From contig URFH01000010.1 in NCBI GenBank assembly GCA_900547155.1, positions 1 through 64,000 of the forward strand: 64,000 nt of DNA, given 5' to 3'. The stretch's first letter is position 1; each line of letters opens with the position of its first letter. The notes beneath the pieces are model-generated. The model was given only the letters and a program-made list of their open reading frames with translations, had not been told where the DNA came from and ran no database searches. Both the position numbers and the translations under genes were made by a program. This DNA comes from an uncultured bacterium. Its GTDB lineage: Bacteria > Cyanobacteriota > Vampirovibrionia > Gastranaerophilales > Gastranaerophilaceae. Below are positions 17,103-28,211 of this stretch, piece by piece.

Positions 17103-17299
17103 TTTATCTCGCGCACCGACGGTGCTACCTCTCACAAACGATACTTAATCGTTTGTTCGGCAGGGTCAAGCTGCGCTACATTCCGATTTTTAAAATTTTT
17201 ATTCAATTTTCAATGTTATTTTAACTTCGGAATTAGCGCAGCTACCCCTCCATTTCGCACGATACTCAATCGTGCTCACGGAGTCCTTGCTGCATTCCG
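17103..17299 (-). repeat. Two tRNA-Pro-derived elements carrying inserted hairpins
   Basis: The first element ends at 17167-17185 with 19 bases identical to the 5' end of the adjacent tRNA, and also shares ACGGTGC and CTACC with it; between these lies a hairpin built on AACGAT-ACTTA-ATCGTT. The second element (17228-17299, 72 nt) starts CGGAAT and ends ATTCCG, forming a palindrome from two opposed tRNA 5' ends around a hairpin GCACGAT-ACTC-ATCGTGC. Neither can be a working tRNA because the anticodon and T arms are missing. Confidence 0.6.
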
Positions 17300-17397
17300 A
17301 TTTATATTTATTTAAGTTTATATTTTAATTTTATCATAAAATTTAGAAATACAAGAGGCTTTTTGTTATGTTAAAATAATCCAGGAAAGAGGGTTAT

Positions 17398-18573
17398 ATG
17401 AAAAGAGCAATAATTTTAGTAATTGATTCAATGGGCGCGGGGGCTATGGCTGATTGCGCGCAATATAATGATGTTCCGGAATGCAATACTTTGAAAAATG
17501 TCGCTAATGCATGCGGCGGGCTGAAAATTCCGACAATGCAGGCGATGGGGCTGGCTAATGTTTGCGAGGTGAAAGGCGCTGAACCGGTTGAAACGCCCTG
17601 CGCTAAATACGGAATTATGCATGAAATCTCAAAAGGCAAGGATACAACCACCGGCCACTGGGAAATGGCGGGACTTGTGCTGGATGTGCCGTTTCGGGTT
17701 TATCCGGAGGGCTTTCCCGGGGAAATTATTGACGAATTTGTGCAAAAAACCGGCTGCAAAGGAATCCTCGGCAACTATCCCGCTTCCGGAACAAAAATTA
17801 TTGAAGATTTGAACGAAGAACACCATAAAACCGGATTTCCAATCGTTTATACCAGCGCTGACAGCGTTTTTCAAATTGCAGTGGACGTTGATGTTGTTCC
17901 TTTAGAAAAACTTTATGAATATTGCAAAATTGCCCGCGAAATCCTGCATGGCGAGCACAATGTTTCAAGAGTTATCGCCCGCCCTTATCATATTGTGGAC
18001 GGAAAACCGGTCAGAATTTCAAAGGATAGACGGGATTATTCCGTTGTTCCGCCCAAACCGACCGTTTTAAATGAAATACTCGAAAAAGGCGGACGCGTTT
18101 TGGGGATTGGCAAAATTGAGGATATTTTTGTTAAATCAGGGGTTTCGCATGCAATCCACACGGGCTCAAACACCGAAGGGCTAAAACTAACGCTTGCTGC
18201 GGTTAAAAATGAGCTGGAAATGAGCTCTTTGCAGATTTCCGAAGCGGAAAAGAACCCCAAATTTGAGCTGATTTTTACAAACCTCGTTGATACTGATATG
18301 CTTTACGGCCATAGAAATGATTTTAAAGGCTATGGGGCGGCTATTGAGGAAATTGACGCGTTTTTGCCGCAGATTATGTATTCAATGACCGAAGATGACA
18401 TTCTCATTGTTACTGCTGACCACGGGTGCGACCCGACCGTCGCCGGAACCGACCATACCAGAGAACAGGTGCCGGTTCTTGTCTACGGCAAGGCGCTTGA
18501 ACCTGAAAATCTCGGAATTAAGCCGTCATTTGCTTATGTTGCCGATACTGTCAGGGATTGGTTGTTTTCATAA
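17398..18573 (+). CDS. deoB: Phosphopentomutase
   Basis: 391 aa, normal length for DeoB, which interconverts ribose-1-phosphate (or the deoxy form) and the 5-phosphate in nucleoside salvage. N-terminal ILVIDSMGAGAM gives the first metal ligand; GKDTTTGHWEMAG includes the phosphothreonine loop; VTADHGCDPT and TDHTREQVP near 340-365 hold the remaining Mn ligands. GAGGG lies shortly upstream of the ATG. It stands alone before a separate promoter for the next gene. Confidence 0.95.
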   Translation: MKRAIILVIDSMGAGAMADCAQYNDVPECNTLKNVANACGGLKIPTMQAMGLANVCEVKGAEPVETPCAKYGIMHEISKGKDTTTGHWEMAGLVLDVPFRVYPEGFPGEIIDEFVQKTGCKGILGNYPASGTKIIEDLNEEHHKTGFPIVYTSADSVFQIAVDVDVVPLEKLYEYCKIAREILHGEHNVSRVIARPYHIVDGKPVRISKDRRDYSVVPPKPTVLNEILEKGGRVLGIGKIEDIFVKSGVSHAIHTGSNTEGLKLTLAAVKNELEMSSLQISEAEKNPKFELIFTNLVDTDMLYGHRNDFKGYGAAIEEIDAFLPQIMYSMTEDDILIVTADHGCDPTVAGTDHTREQVPVLVYGKALEPENLGIKPSFAYVADTVRDWLFS

Positions 18574-18587
18574 GGATTTTTCAAATC

Positions 18588-18616
18588 TTTACGACAACTG
18601 TAAAAAGTGATACAAT
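18588..18616 (+). promoter_or_regulatory. Promoter giving a near-leaderless transcript
   Basis: TTTACG at 18588-18593, a 17-bp spacer and TACAAT at 18611-18616. The next gene's ATG is only nine bases after the -10 box, and no ribosome binding site lies between. Transcription would therefore start within a few bases of the ATG. Confidence 0.55.
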
Positions 18617-18625
18617 ATATATATT

Positions 18626-18961
18626 ATGAGTTACATCCGGTGGTATGATAAAGATCCTGATTTGAGTCATTTAATGCATTTTATTGAGGGCTTGAACGAT
18701 GAAGTTCGCAATGAAATTGCCCAGGATTTGATTCAAATTATGACTTCCGAACTTTCTATCAATGCCGACGGTCAAATTTCTGATATTTCTTCGAGCGGGG
18801 TTACTGAATACAAGCGCTGGTACGACAGAAACATTACTCTGCATTCCGCGGTTGAAATGATAAAAAATCTGGATACGGAAGAGCGCAGAGAAATTATTGA
18901 GCGTATAATGGAATCAATTGTTCAGATTTTAACGGAATTGAATTATGAAACACAGCAATAA
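18626..18961 (+). CDS. Small protein with two tandem RWYD-type repeats, function unknown
   Basis: 111 aa made of a duplicated 40-residue unit: SYIRWYDKDPDLSHLMHFI then YKRWYDRNITLHSAVEMI, each continuing as a helix with [ND]xE[VE]RxEI. The linker is acidic and Ser-rich (DISSSG). No catalytic motif is visible; I do not recognise a named family. Both halves look like helical hairpins, so a small dimer-like adaptor is plausible. The last 17 bases overlap the SDR gene, so the two are co-translated. The ATG is placed by its conserved position before the first RWYD and by the close promoter. Confidence 0.75.
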   Translation: MSYIRWYDKDPDLSHLMHFIEGLNDEVRNEIAQDLIQIMTSELSINADGQISDISSSGVTEYKRWYDRNITLHSAVEMIKNLDTEERREIIERIMESIVQILTELNYETQQ

Positions 18962-19688
18962 TGTCCTTGTTACGGGTTCTTCAAGAGGAATTGGCGCTTC
19001 AATTGCCAAAATCCTTGCGCAAAGCGGTTTTAATGTTATTTTGCACGGGCGAGATGAATCAAAATTAAAGGAAATTATGAAAAATACCGGTGCTGTCGGG
19101 TATTTGGTCGTTGATTTGTGCGCTGAAAATGCCTGCGAATCGCTGATTGAAATGGTTAAGGAAAAATTCGGGCCGGTTGATGTGCTTGTGAACAATGCTG
19201 GGGCGTATGTTTGGGCGCCTGTTGAGAAAACTACGGATAAGGATTTGGATTTGCTTCTAAAACTCAATATTGAAGCCCCATTCCGGCTCATCAGGGCGGT
19301 TGTGCCTGAAATGAAAGCAAAAAATTACGGGCGTATTGTTAATATTGGCTCTATTAGCGGTGCAGTGGGCGAGGCGAACGCTTCTTTGTATTCTTTGACA
19401 AAATCTGCGTTTTCCGGCATGACAAAGGCGCTTGCGCTGGAGCTTGCGTGCGGCGGCATAACGATAAATACCATAAATCCCGGCTGGGTTGACACGGAAC
19501 TTGCTGAATCTGCCTGCAATGCGGATGATAGCGGGTTTTCAAAGGACGAAAACCTCGAAATGATTCCCCAACGCAGGTTTATTCATCCTGATGAAGTCGG
19601 GGAACTTGTTAAATACCTTGTTTCGGACAGGGCAAAGGGGCTTACCGGCCAGTGCATAAATCTTTGTGCGGGTTTGAGCGTCGGGTGA
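18945..19688 (+). CDS. Short-chain dehydrogenase/reductase (FabG-like)
   Basis: 247 aa classical SDR: GSSRGIG (residues 11-17), VNNAGAY, SISGAVGEA with the catalytic Ser, and YSLTK with the catalytic Tyr and Lys. The sequence is closest in style to 3-oxoacyl-ACP reductases (NPGWVDTELAE, RRFIHPDEVGELVKYL, LTGQCINLCAG). It is distinct from apeQ. It lies between the RWYD protein and lpxI and could be the housekeeping FabG, but this cannot be told from sequence. Confidence 0.85.
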   Translation: MKHSNNVLVTGSSRGIGASIAKILAQSGFNVILHGRDESKLKEIMKNTGAVGYLVVDLCAENACESLIEMVKEKFGPVDVLVNNAGAYVWAPVEKTTDKDLDLLLKLNIEAPFRLIRAVVPEMKAKNYGRIVNIGSISGAVGEANASLYSLTKSAFSGMTKALALELACGGITINTINPGWVDTELAESACNADDSGFSKDENLEMIPQRRFIHPDEVGELVKYLVSDRAKGLTGQCINLCAGLSVG

Positions 19689-19725
19689 TGTTCGGGGCGC
19701 GCCAAAACAGAAAATTTCTATATTC

Positions 19726-19754
19726 TTGCTCCAAATTATTGATTATTGTATGAT
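19726..19754 (+). promoter_or_regulatory. Promoter for lpxI-lpxB
   Basis: TTGCTC at 19726-19731, 17-bp spacer, TATGAT at 19749-19754, predicted start near 19761. An upstream in-frame ATG at 19746 lies inside this promoter and cannot be the translation start. Confidence 0.55.
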
Positions 19755-19784
19755 AATAACAAATATGCGAAAAAGGAGAGAGTT

Positions 19785-20600
19785 GTGTCTATTGTTTTAG
19801 ACCAAAAACAGTGTTTAATCGCCGGTGATGGCGAACTTCCGGTTCAGATGGCGGAATATGCCCAGAAGAACGGATTTGATGTTGTTGCTATTTCACTTTC
19901 GGGTGATAACAGAAATAAATTGAAAAAATATTGCTCAAAGGTCTATAATTACGGGCCCGGAGAAATCCTGAAAATAAAACAAACCCTTATTGATGAGGGC
20001 ATAAAGCAGGTTACTTTTATAGGAAAAGTCCACAAAGGCCTGATTTTGCGCTGTCCGAAGTTCGATAAAGAAGCGCTCCGCCTTATAAAAGAAGCACAGC
20101 GCCTTAATGACGACGCTGTCATGCTGATTGTTGTTGAACAGCTGGAACAGATGGGAATTACCGTATTAGACCAGACTATTTTTATAAAACATCTCATCGC
20201 CCCTCCCGGAGTCCTCGGGAAACATGAACCGGACGAAGAACAGATGATTGATGTTGAATACGGCTACTGGCTGGCCAAGGAAATGGGCAAACTGGACGTC
20301 GGGCAGTCTGTTGTTATAAAAAACAAGATGATTATGGCCGTTGAGGCTATTGAGGGCACTGATAAATGTATCGAACGCGGCTGCAAACTCGGCGGAAAGG
20401 GCGTTGTTGTTGTAAAAGTAAGCAAACCCACGCAGGATAAGCGTTTTGATATTCCTGCTATCGGGCTTAATACCCTTAAAATGATGAAACGCAACGGCGC
20501 AAGAATCCTTGCTGTCGAGGCAAACGAAACAATCATCGTAAATCAGAAAGAACTGGTCGATTTCGCTAACAAAAACAACATAATTGTGATGGCAATATGA
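19785..20600 (+). CDS. lpxI: UDP-2,3-diacylglucosamine pyrophosphatase LpxI
   Basis: 271 aa from the GTG at 19785, which has AGGAGAG six bases upstream and lies after the predicted transcription start. LpxI hydrolyses UDP-2,3-diacylglucosamine to lipid X in lipid A synthesis, replacing LpxH in many bacteria. Family features: LIAGDGELPVQMAEYA, FIGKVHKGLILR, GYWLAKEMGKLDVGQSVVIK, AVEAIEGTDKCIERG with the catalytic acid region, and IPAIGLNTLKMM. It is four bases into lpxB, and the pair catalyses consecutive steps. Confidence 0.93.
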   Translation: MSIVLDQKQCLIAGDGELPVQMAEYAQKNGFDVVAISLSGDNRNKLKKYCSKVYNYGPGEILKIKQTLIDEGIKQVTFIGKVHKGLILRCPKFDKEALRLIKEAQRLNDDAVMLIVVEQLEQMGITVLDQTIFIKHLIAPPGVLGKHEPDEEQMIDVEYGYWLAKEMGKLDVGQSVVIKNKMIMAVEAIEGTDKCIERGCKLGGKGVVVVKVSKPTQDKRFDIPAIGLNTLKMMKRNGARILAVEANETIIVNQKELVDFANKNNIIVMAI

Positions 20601-21718
20601 AAAAACTCTTTATCGTAACAGGAGAACTCTCCGGTGATACGCATGCAGCTGCTGTGGTTGAGCAAATTCGGGCACAGGACGGTGATATTGAGGTGGAAGC
20701 AATCGGCGGAGCAAATTTGCGCGAACTCGGGGTGAAACTTTTTGTTGACCATTCAAAAATGTCCGCAATGGGGTTGAATTTTAAGATTCTTTTTGACCAT
20801 ATAAGGCTGGGCAAGCGGCTTGTAGAATATTTGAAAAATGAGTACAAACCGGATTTGGTTTTGTTGATTGATTATGGCGGGTTCAATCTTAACCTTTCAA
20901 AATTCTTGAAAAAAGAGGGGATAAAAACTTTTTATTACATTCCGCCGCAGATTTGGGCTTCCCGAAAATGGAGAATTAAAACGGTCAAGAAAAATATCAG
21001 CAAAGTTTTGACGATTTTTCCGTTTGAAAAAGCAATGTATGAAAAAGAGGGAATTGACGCTGAATTTGTCGGTCATCCGCTTGTTGCGCAGCTTCCCGCG
21101 CCGGCAAACAGCGATGATTTCTTTGAAAAATACGGGCTGGATAAAAATAAAAAGCTTGTTTCAATTTTTCCGGGCAGCAGGACTTTTGAGCTGCAAAATT
21201 TAATGGATGTGTTTTTGGGAGCCGCAAAAATCCTCAAAGAAAAAGAAAATAATGTTCAATTCGTAATTTCGCAGGCTCCCAGTATAAAAGACGAAACTTT
21301 TGAGAAATATTTTAAAAATTCTGATATTCCGGTGATAAAAAACGATAACCACGCACTTTTGAGCGTTTCGGATGCGCTGATTCTTGCGTCGGGAACGGTT
21401 GCGCTGGAGGCGGCATTGTATCAAACGCCAATGATTATAAGCTATCGCGGGCCATGGTTTTATTATCTTGTTTACAGGCTCGTGCGCTGCATAAACAGGG
21501 TTTGTTTGCCTAATATTATTCTGGATAAAGATGTTGTTCCCGAAATTCTGCAGGGCGACTGCAAAGCGGAGATTATTGCAGAAAATATCCATAAACTTTT
21601 GACTGATGAAGCTGAAAGAACCGCAATGATAGAGGATTTGGGGCATGTAAAGTCATTGCTCTCAAAGCATCAGGCTGCAAAAGAAGCCGCAAACATAATT
21701 ATTTCTGCGCTTAAATAA
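20597..21718 (+). CDS. lpxB: Lipid-A-disaccharide synthase
   Basis: 373 aa, normal length. LpxB joins lipid X and UDP-diacylglucosamine. Typical motifs are VTGELSGDTHAAAV at the N terminus, AIGGANLRELGVKL, IPPQIWASRKWR, FVGHPLV, SIFPGSRTFEL, and ASGTVALEAALYQTPMIISYR in the nucleotide-sugar site. Overlaps lpxI by an ATGA. Its presence shows that the organism makes lipid A and therefore has an outer membrane. Confidence 0.95.
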   Translation: MKKLFIVTGELSGDTHAAAVVEQIRAQDGDIEVEAIGGANLRELGVKLFVDHSKMSAMGLNFKILFDHIRLGKRLVEYLKNEYKPDLVLLIDYGGFNLNLSKFLKKEGIKTFYYIPPQIWASRKWRIKTVKKNISKVLTIFPFEKAMYEKEGIDAEFVGHPLVAQLPAPANSDDFFEKYGLDKNKKLVSIFPGSRTFELQNLMDVFLGAAKILKEKENNVQFVISQAPSIKDETFEKYFKNSDIPVIKNDNHALLSVSDALILASGTVALEAALYQTPMIISYRGPWFYYLVYRLVRCINRVCLPNIILDKDVVPEILQGDCKAEIIAENIHKLLTDEAERTAMIEDLGHVKSLLSKHQAAKEAANIIISALK

Positions 21719-21807
21719 TCTACCCGGTTGGGTATATAGTAAGTATGTATCTTTTATTATATAATCCGGTGATAAATCAGGGTTATTAAAATAAGAGAGA
21801 GTTTTCT

Positions 21808-24723
21808 ATGCTTTTTGACACAATTGTAAGCGGTTTGCAATCGGTCTTTACCCACAAGTGGATTGAAAACAGCGCTGATATTTTTATGATACTTTTTGCT
21901 GTAAATCTGGTTTTGTTTGGCGGCACAAGCTATATTATCAAGAAAAATACTCCTTATGCGAAAGCCTGGAGTATATTTTTTATGTTTTTGGGGCTGCAAA
22001 GCGTTTTGATGGGGTGTGTTTTTTATTATTACTACTATTCAACGCAGTCAGGCTTTCTTAATAATCTGATTTATCTGCTTTCTGCCGGCTCTCTTTATGT
22101 TTTTTGGATGTCAACGAAGGCGGCGCTTTCTTCATATCACAAAAAGATGGTTAATTATCTTTTGTATTTGCCGGTATTGTTCATACTTATGGCCGGCGTG
22201 TTCAATGAAACAGCTGCGCTGGTTTTTAGGAATGTATTTGCGCTTTATTGTTATGTTGAATTTTATAAATTAATGAAAATTTTAAGCAAAAGAGCGGCAA
22301 CAATAAACAAGGAATATATTTGCCTTGCAATATGGCTGTTTTTGGATTTATCTCTGGTTTATGTGTTCGTTTTTTATCCGGAATTCTGTGTTTTGAAAAA
22401 CGGAATGCCCGATTTTGCAATGACATTTGTCTATTCCAAGTCAATTTTGCTTGCACTGGTTACATTTTTGATGTTTTCGTATTATTGGCTCGGTTTTGTA
22501 AATGGAAAACTTATTTACGAAAGTAATTCTAAGGAGAATACGGCTTTTGATTATTTTATTATATTGGCATTGTTCTTGACACAGTTTTTGGGAATTTTCT
22601 TTATTAACTATGTTTCTATTCAGGGAAATAAGGAAATGCATGAGAATCTCCTTTCACAGGCCAGAATCATGAGGGTTCGCCTGGAAAAATATGACTGGTC
22701 TGAATTCAGCGGAACTCTAAAAGATGTCAAAAATCCTACATATTTTGAGATTAGTGACTACATGAAAAAAGTTAATAAACTTGCTCCACAATTCATTGAC
22801 CCTTCAATAGTAATAAAAAGAGATGGCTTTCTTATTCAGGAAATGGATGATATTTCAGGTCACAATACCGGCGTGATAAAACTGGGGAAGAAACTTCGAC
22901 ACGTTGATTCTGTTTTTAAAACTCAAAAAGAACTTATTTCGTGGGATTATTTTTATTCTTATCAGGCAGGGTATTCTCTTTTGCTGCCTGTAATGGATGA
23001 GAAAAACGCTAAAGTTCAGGCTGTATTGTGCATGAAGTTGAACAATGAGTTGTGGTCAAAGAAAACTATATTGAGACGTATTTTGGCTTCCAGCATTGTT
23101 GTTTTGATTTGTTTTTTGTTGTCTTTTTACCTTGTTGTAAGGCAAAAATTCAAAGAGAACGAAATTCAGGCAAGACTTAATGAAAAAAGGCTGAAAGAAG
23201 CACAGCATATTGCCGGAATCGGCGGTTTTGAATATGATTTGCTCAATGATAAATTGATTTGTTCGGATGAAATCTACCATATTCATGAAACAGAATCTAT
23301 TTCTAATAATATTGAAAAATATTTTCACGGAATGCTAAAAAAGTCCTATTCAGAGGAAATAACGGACTCTTTTTCTATGAGAATTAATGATTGTATCTCA
23401 CAAATGCGTGAACAGGAATTCGACTATAAAATCGTTACCCCGAAAGGGCACATCAAGGATATAAATTTAAAAATTATTCCAAAACACAATCTGCAGGGGC
23501 AAATAATCAGCCTGATTGGAACAGTGCAGGATGTAACTGTCCAGAAAAAAGCGCAAAAAGCCCTGATTGACGCAAAAAACGCTGCTGAGGAAGCCAACAG
23601 GACAAAAAGTATCTTCCTGGCAAACATGTCACACGAAATAAGAACCCCGATGAACGCTATACTGGGCTATTCACAGCTCATGATGGATAATGATGAACTT
23701 GATGAGCGCACACGGGAAAAATCGTATATAATTTATAACAGCGGAAAACATCTTCTCGGCGTTATTAACGGCATTCTTGAAATGTCAAAAATCGAAGCCG
23801 GTCATATCAAGGTCAGCACGGCGCCGATGGACATGAGTTCTTTTGTTTGCGACGTAAAATATATCTTTTTGAACAAACTCCTGGAAAAATCTATTGAATT
23901 TGAGATAAATACAAATAATCTCCCTGATATTGTTTTTTCTGATGAGGACAAACTGCGGCAAATTGCAATAAATTTAATCAGCAACGCAACAAAGTTTACA
24001 AAAAATGGAAAAATAGTCTGGGATTTGGATTTTGATACAGAAAACAGCCTGCTGAAGATGTCAATTCAAGATACCGGATGCGGTATTGCGCATGAAGATT
24101 TGGCTAATATTTTTCAGCCTTTTGAACAAAGCGATGCCGGCAAAAAGTACGGCGGAACCGGTCTGGGGCTTTCAATTACTAAAAATCTCGTTGAACTCTT
24201 AAACGGCGGGATAAAAGTTGAAAGTTATGTGAATGTGGGAACAAAATTTTCGGTAAAAATCCCTGTTAAAAGGTTCCGCAACCGTGAAAAGGCTGATTCC
24301 AATGCCAGAACAAGAATTGTTGGCTTGACTAAAAATTCAAGGCATTCAAAAATTCTTGTTGTTGATGATTCAAAAGAAAACAGGGATGTGCTTGTGGAAA
24401 TTCTTTCCGGAGCGGGTTTTGAGGTTGCGCAGGCAAATGACGGTATTGAGGCGCTGGACTTGTTGAATATTTTTAACCCCGAATTGATTTTTATGGATGT
24501 GCGAATGCCGAATATGGACGGGCTTACGGCTTCAAAAATCATCAAATCTACCGAAGAATACAAACATATTCCGATAATTGCAGTTACGGCAGGCGCATTC
24601 TCCAGCGATACCGAGCAGATTATCGAGGCAGGGCTGGATTCTTATATTATCAAGCCTTTTGAGAATATAAATGTGCTCGAAACCGTGCGAAAATATCTTT
24701 GTGTCGAATATGAGTATGAATAG
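21808..24723 (+). CDS. Hybrid sensor histidine kinase with 7TM-like N domain, PAS and receiver
   Basis: 971 aa. Residues about 25-230 contain seven membrane helices, another helix is at 247-270, an extracytoplasmic segment spans about 272-412 and a helix 415-440 leads into a PAS-like domain (about 455-595). HisKA has MSHEIRTPMNAILGY with phosphorylated His near 609; HATPase_c has NLISNATKF, DTGCGIA and GTGLGLSI. A C-terminal receiver (about 850-965) has VVDDS, FMDVRMPNMDG with Asp near 897, and the Lys in IIKPF. It signals from the membrane, but no partner regulator is adjacent. It converges on dnaK at a shared terminator. Confidence 0.92.
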   Translation: MLFDTIVSGLQSVFTHKWIENSADIFMILFAVNLVLFGGTSYIIKKNTPYAKAWSIFFMFLGLQSVLMGCVFYYYYYSTQSGFLNNLIYLLSAGSLYVFWMSTKAALSSYHKKMVNYLLYLPVLFILMAGVFNETAALVFRNVFALYCYVEFYKLMKILSKRAATINKEYICLAIWLFLDLSLVYVFVFYPEFCVLKNGMPDFAMTFVYSKSILLALVTFLMFSYYWLGFVNGKLIYESNSKENTAFDYFIILALFLTQFLGIFFINYVSIQGNKEMHENLLSQARIMRVRLEKYDWSEFSGTLKDVKNPTYFEISDYMKKVNKLAPQFIDPSIVIKRDGFLIQEMDDISGHNTGVIKLGKKLRHVDSVFKTQKELISWDYFYSYQAGYSLLLPVMDEKNAKVQAVLCMKLNNELWSKKTILRRILASSIVVLICFLLSFYLVVRQKFKENEIQARLNEKRLKEAQHIAGIGGFEYDLLNDKLICSDEIYHIHETESISNNIEKYFHGMLKKSYSEEITDSFSMRINDCISQMREQEFDYKIVTPKGHIKDINLKIIPKHNLQGQIISLIGTVQDVTVQKKAQKALIDAKNAAEEANRTKSIFLANMSHEIRTPMNAILGYSQLMMDNDELDERTREKSYIIYNSGKHLLGVINGILEMSKIEAGHIKVSTAPMDMSSFVCDVKYIFLNKLLEKSIEFEINTNNLPDIVFSDEDKLRQIAINLISNATKFTKNGKIVWDLDFDTENSLLKMSIQDTGCGIAHEDLANIFQPFEQSDAGKKYGGTGLGLSITKNLVELLNGGIKVESYVNVGTKFSVKIPVKRFRNREKADSNARTRIVGLTKNSRHSKILVVDDSKENRDVLVEILSGAGFEVAQANDGIEALDLLNIFNPELIFMDVRMPNMDGLTASKIIKSTEEYKHIPIIAVTAGAFSSDTEQIIEAGLDSYIIKPFENINVLETVRKYLCVEYEYE

Positions 24724-24727
24724 CATT

Positions 24728-24757
24728 AAAAAAGCCCCGCAATCTGCGGAGCTTTTA
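24728..24757. terminator. Bidirectional terminator between the histidine kinase and dnaK
   Basis: Stem CCGCA/TGCGG with outer GC pairs and loop ATC; flanked by AAAAAA on the left and TTTT on the right. It can end plus-strand transcription of the kinase and, more strongly, minus-strand transcription of dnaK. Confidence 0.8.
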
Positions 24758-24775
24758 AGGTTTTAAGCGATTTGC

Positions 24776-26623
<1,848 letters not shown>

Positions 26624-26715
26624 TTATTCTCCTTCGTAACTTACGTTTGTTTATTTTATTAACTAATTAATTTATATCACTGAATTTCAAAAATTTTTAA
26701 AAAATAAACAAAAAA

Positions 26716-26833
26716 TTAATATTTTAACCTTTTCGCAAATCGAATTGTAGTTTACGAAGAATTTTGGGCAAAGGGATATGATATTGCCGAAGATTATCTC
26801 AAAAATTATGAGCACTGCTCAAACATTTCGTGA
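26716..26833 (+). other. Possible C-terminal gene remnant in the dnaK-fliI gap
   Basis: A plus-strand frame without a start codon reads VVYEEFWAKGYDIAEDYLK and ends at a TGA (26831-26833). The composition looks protein-like, but there is no ribosome binding site and the frame is closed after fewer than 40 codons upstream. It may be the last part of a decayed gene or chance. Confidence 0.2.
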
Positions 26834-26855
26834 GGAGGCTTGCACAATATAAAAC

Positions 26856-28205
26856 CTAAGCGTCAACGCCTGACATCATTTGGATTAGGGTGCTGATTGT
26901 TGTGTCCATTGAAACTAAATCGGAGGTTCTTTGCTGCAAAAAAGCATTAATCTGGGGCATCATTTGTATCGCGATGTCGAGCTTGGGGTTTGAGCCTGAA
27001 ACGTACATGCCTACATCGATTAAATCCTTGTTTTCCCTGTAAAGCGCCATTATTCGGCGCAATTTTGCAGCTGCATCCCTGTGTTCCTGCGTAACTATTG
27101 AAGACATAAGCCTTGAAATGCTTCCGAGAACGTCGATTGCGGGGTAATGGTTCATTTCTGCAATTTTTCTGTTAAGGAATATGTGCCCGTCAACAATACC
27201 GCGCACAGTATCAACAATCGGGTCGTTTATGTCGTCACCTTCCATCAAAACCGTGTATAATGCGGTAATTGAACCGCGGGGGCTGTTTCCTGTTCGTTCC
27301 AGCACTTTTTGGAGCCATGAAAAAATTGAAGGCGGATAACCTTTCATTGTGGGCGGCTCGCCGATTGACAAACCCACTTCACGTCCGGCCATTGCGCACC
27401 TCGTGACAGTGTCCGTCATAAGAAAGACTTTTTTCCCCTGATCACGAAAATATTCAGCCACTGCGGTTGCCGCCTGCAGGCATTTTTGACGAATCAAAGG
27501 CGGCTGGTCGCCTGTTGAGCAAACAAGCACGGATTTTTTCATGCCCAGCTCGCCAAGCGCGTCTTCAACAAACTCTTTTACCTCACGACCGCGTTCTCCA
27601 ATCAACGCAACTACGTTTACGTCCGCATCCGAGTTTCTCGCAATCATACCGAGCATTGTACTTTTACCCACGCCGGAACCGGCAAAAAGCCCCATACGCT
27701 GACCGCATCCGAGCGTCATTGCTGCGTCAATTGCGCGTACACCGGTTGAAAACATCTCTTTAATAATGGGCCTTTCAAACGCTCCCGGCGGCGGGCCGTC
27801 AATATTTACCCATTTTGCGCCTGCAGTGTCCAGCGGCAGGCCGTCAATCGGTTCTCCCAGCGGGCTTATCAGTCGTCCGAGAAGAAATTCGCCTACGGGG
27901 ATTTTTATCGGTTCATTTGTTGTTGTAACAAGGCTTCCCTGCCCGATTCCGGAGCCGTCGTATAACAAAAGCAGCTGCGCGGCTTCACCTTTGAACGCAA
28001 CAACCTCAGCAGCCTTTTGCTCGCCCTCGTAGTTTTCAATAAAACACAAATCCCCGATTTTGAGCCCGGGAAGCTTTACTTCAACGGTAAGTCCGAGAAG
28101 TTTTGAAACCGAGCCTTTGTACTGGTAAAGAGGGGTTGTGTTTATAATCTCTTTTGCGCGTTTTTTTATGAAATCTATTGATTTTTCGGTGTTCTGATTC
28201 AGCAT
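26856..28205 (-). CDS. fliI: Flagellar export ATPase FliI
   Basis: 449 aa, normal length. Walker A GLFAGSGVGKSTMLGM (about residues 168-183), the AALIGERGREVKEFVED stretch, and Walker B KVFLMTDTVTR; SIGEPPTMKGYPPSIFSWL is the family signature following it. FliI energises flagellar protein export on the cytoplasmic side of the basal body, in complex with FliH encoded two genes upstream. It is the last gene of the operon, seven bases after flhA. A non-flagellar type III ATPase is made unlikely by the neighbouring fliG and full-length fliF. Confidence 0.93.
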   Translation of the reverse strand: MLNQNTEKSIDFIKKRAKEIINTTPLYQYKGSVSKLLGLTVEVKLPGLKIGDLCFIENYEGEQKAAEVVAFKGEAAQLLLLYDGSGIGQGSLVTTTNEPIKIPVGEFLLGRLISPLGEPIDGLPLDTAGAKWVNIDGPPPGAFERPIIKEMFSTGVRAIDAAMTLGCGQRMGLFAGSGVGKSTMLGMIARNSDADVNVVALIGERGREVKEFVEDALGELGMKKSVLVCSTGDQPPLIRQKCLQAATAVAEYFRDQGKKVFLMTDTVTRCAMAGREVGLSIGEPPTMKGYPPSIFSWLQKVLERTGNSPRGSITALYTVLMEGDDINDPIVDTVRGIVDGHIFLNRKIAEMNHYPAIDVLGSISRLMSSIVTQEHRDAAAKLRRIMALYRENKDLIDVGMYVSGSNPKLDIAIQMMPQINAFLQQRTSDLVSMDTTISTLIQMMSGVDA

Positions 28206-28211
28206 TGGTTA

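Noticed and set aside
16917..17135. N-terminal extension of the 16254 frame
   Set aside because: It reads through the tRNA-Pro gene on the same strand; the real start is the ATG at 16914-16916 before a signal peptide.
19746..19784. Upstream ATG for lpxI
   Set aside because: The codon lies in the -10 box of the predicted promoter; the GTG at 19785 has a strong ribosome site.
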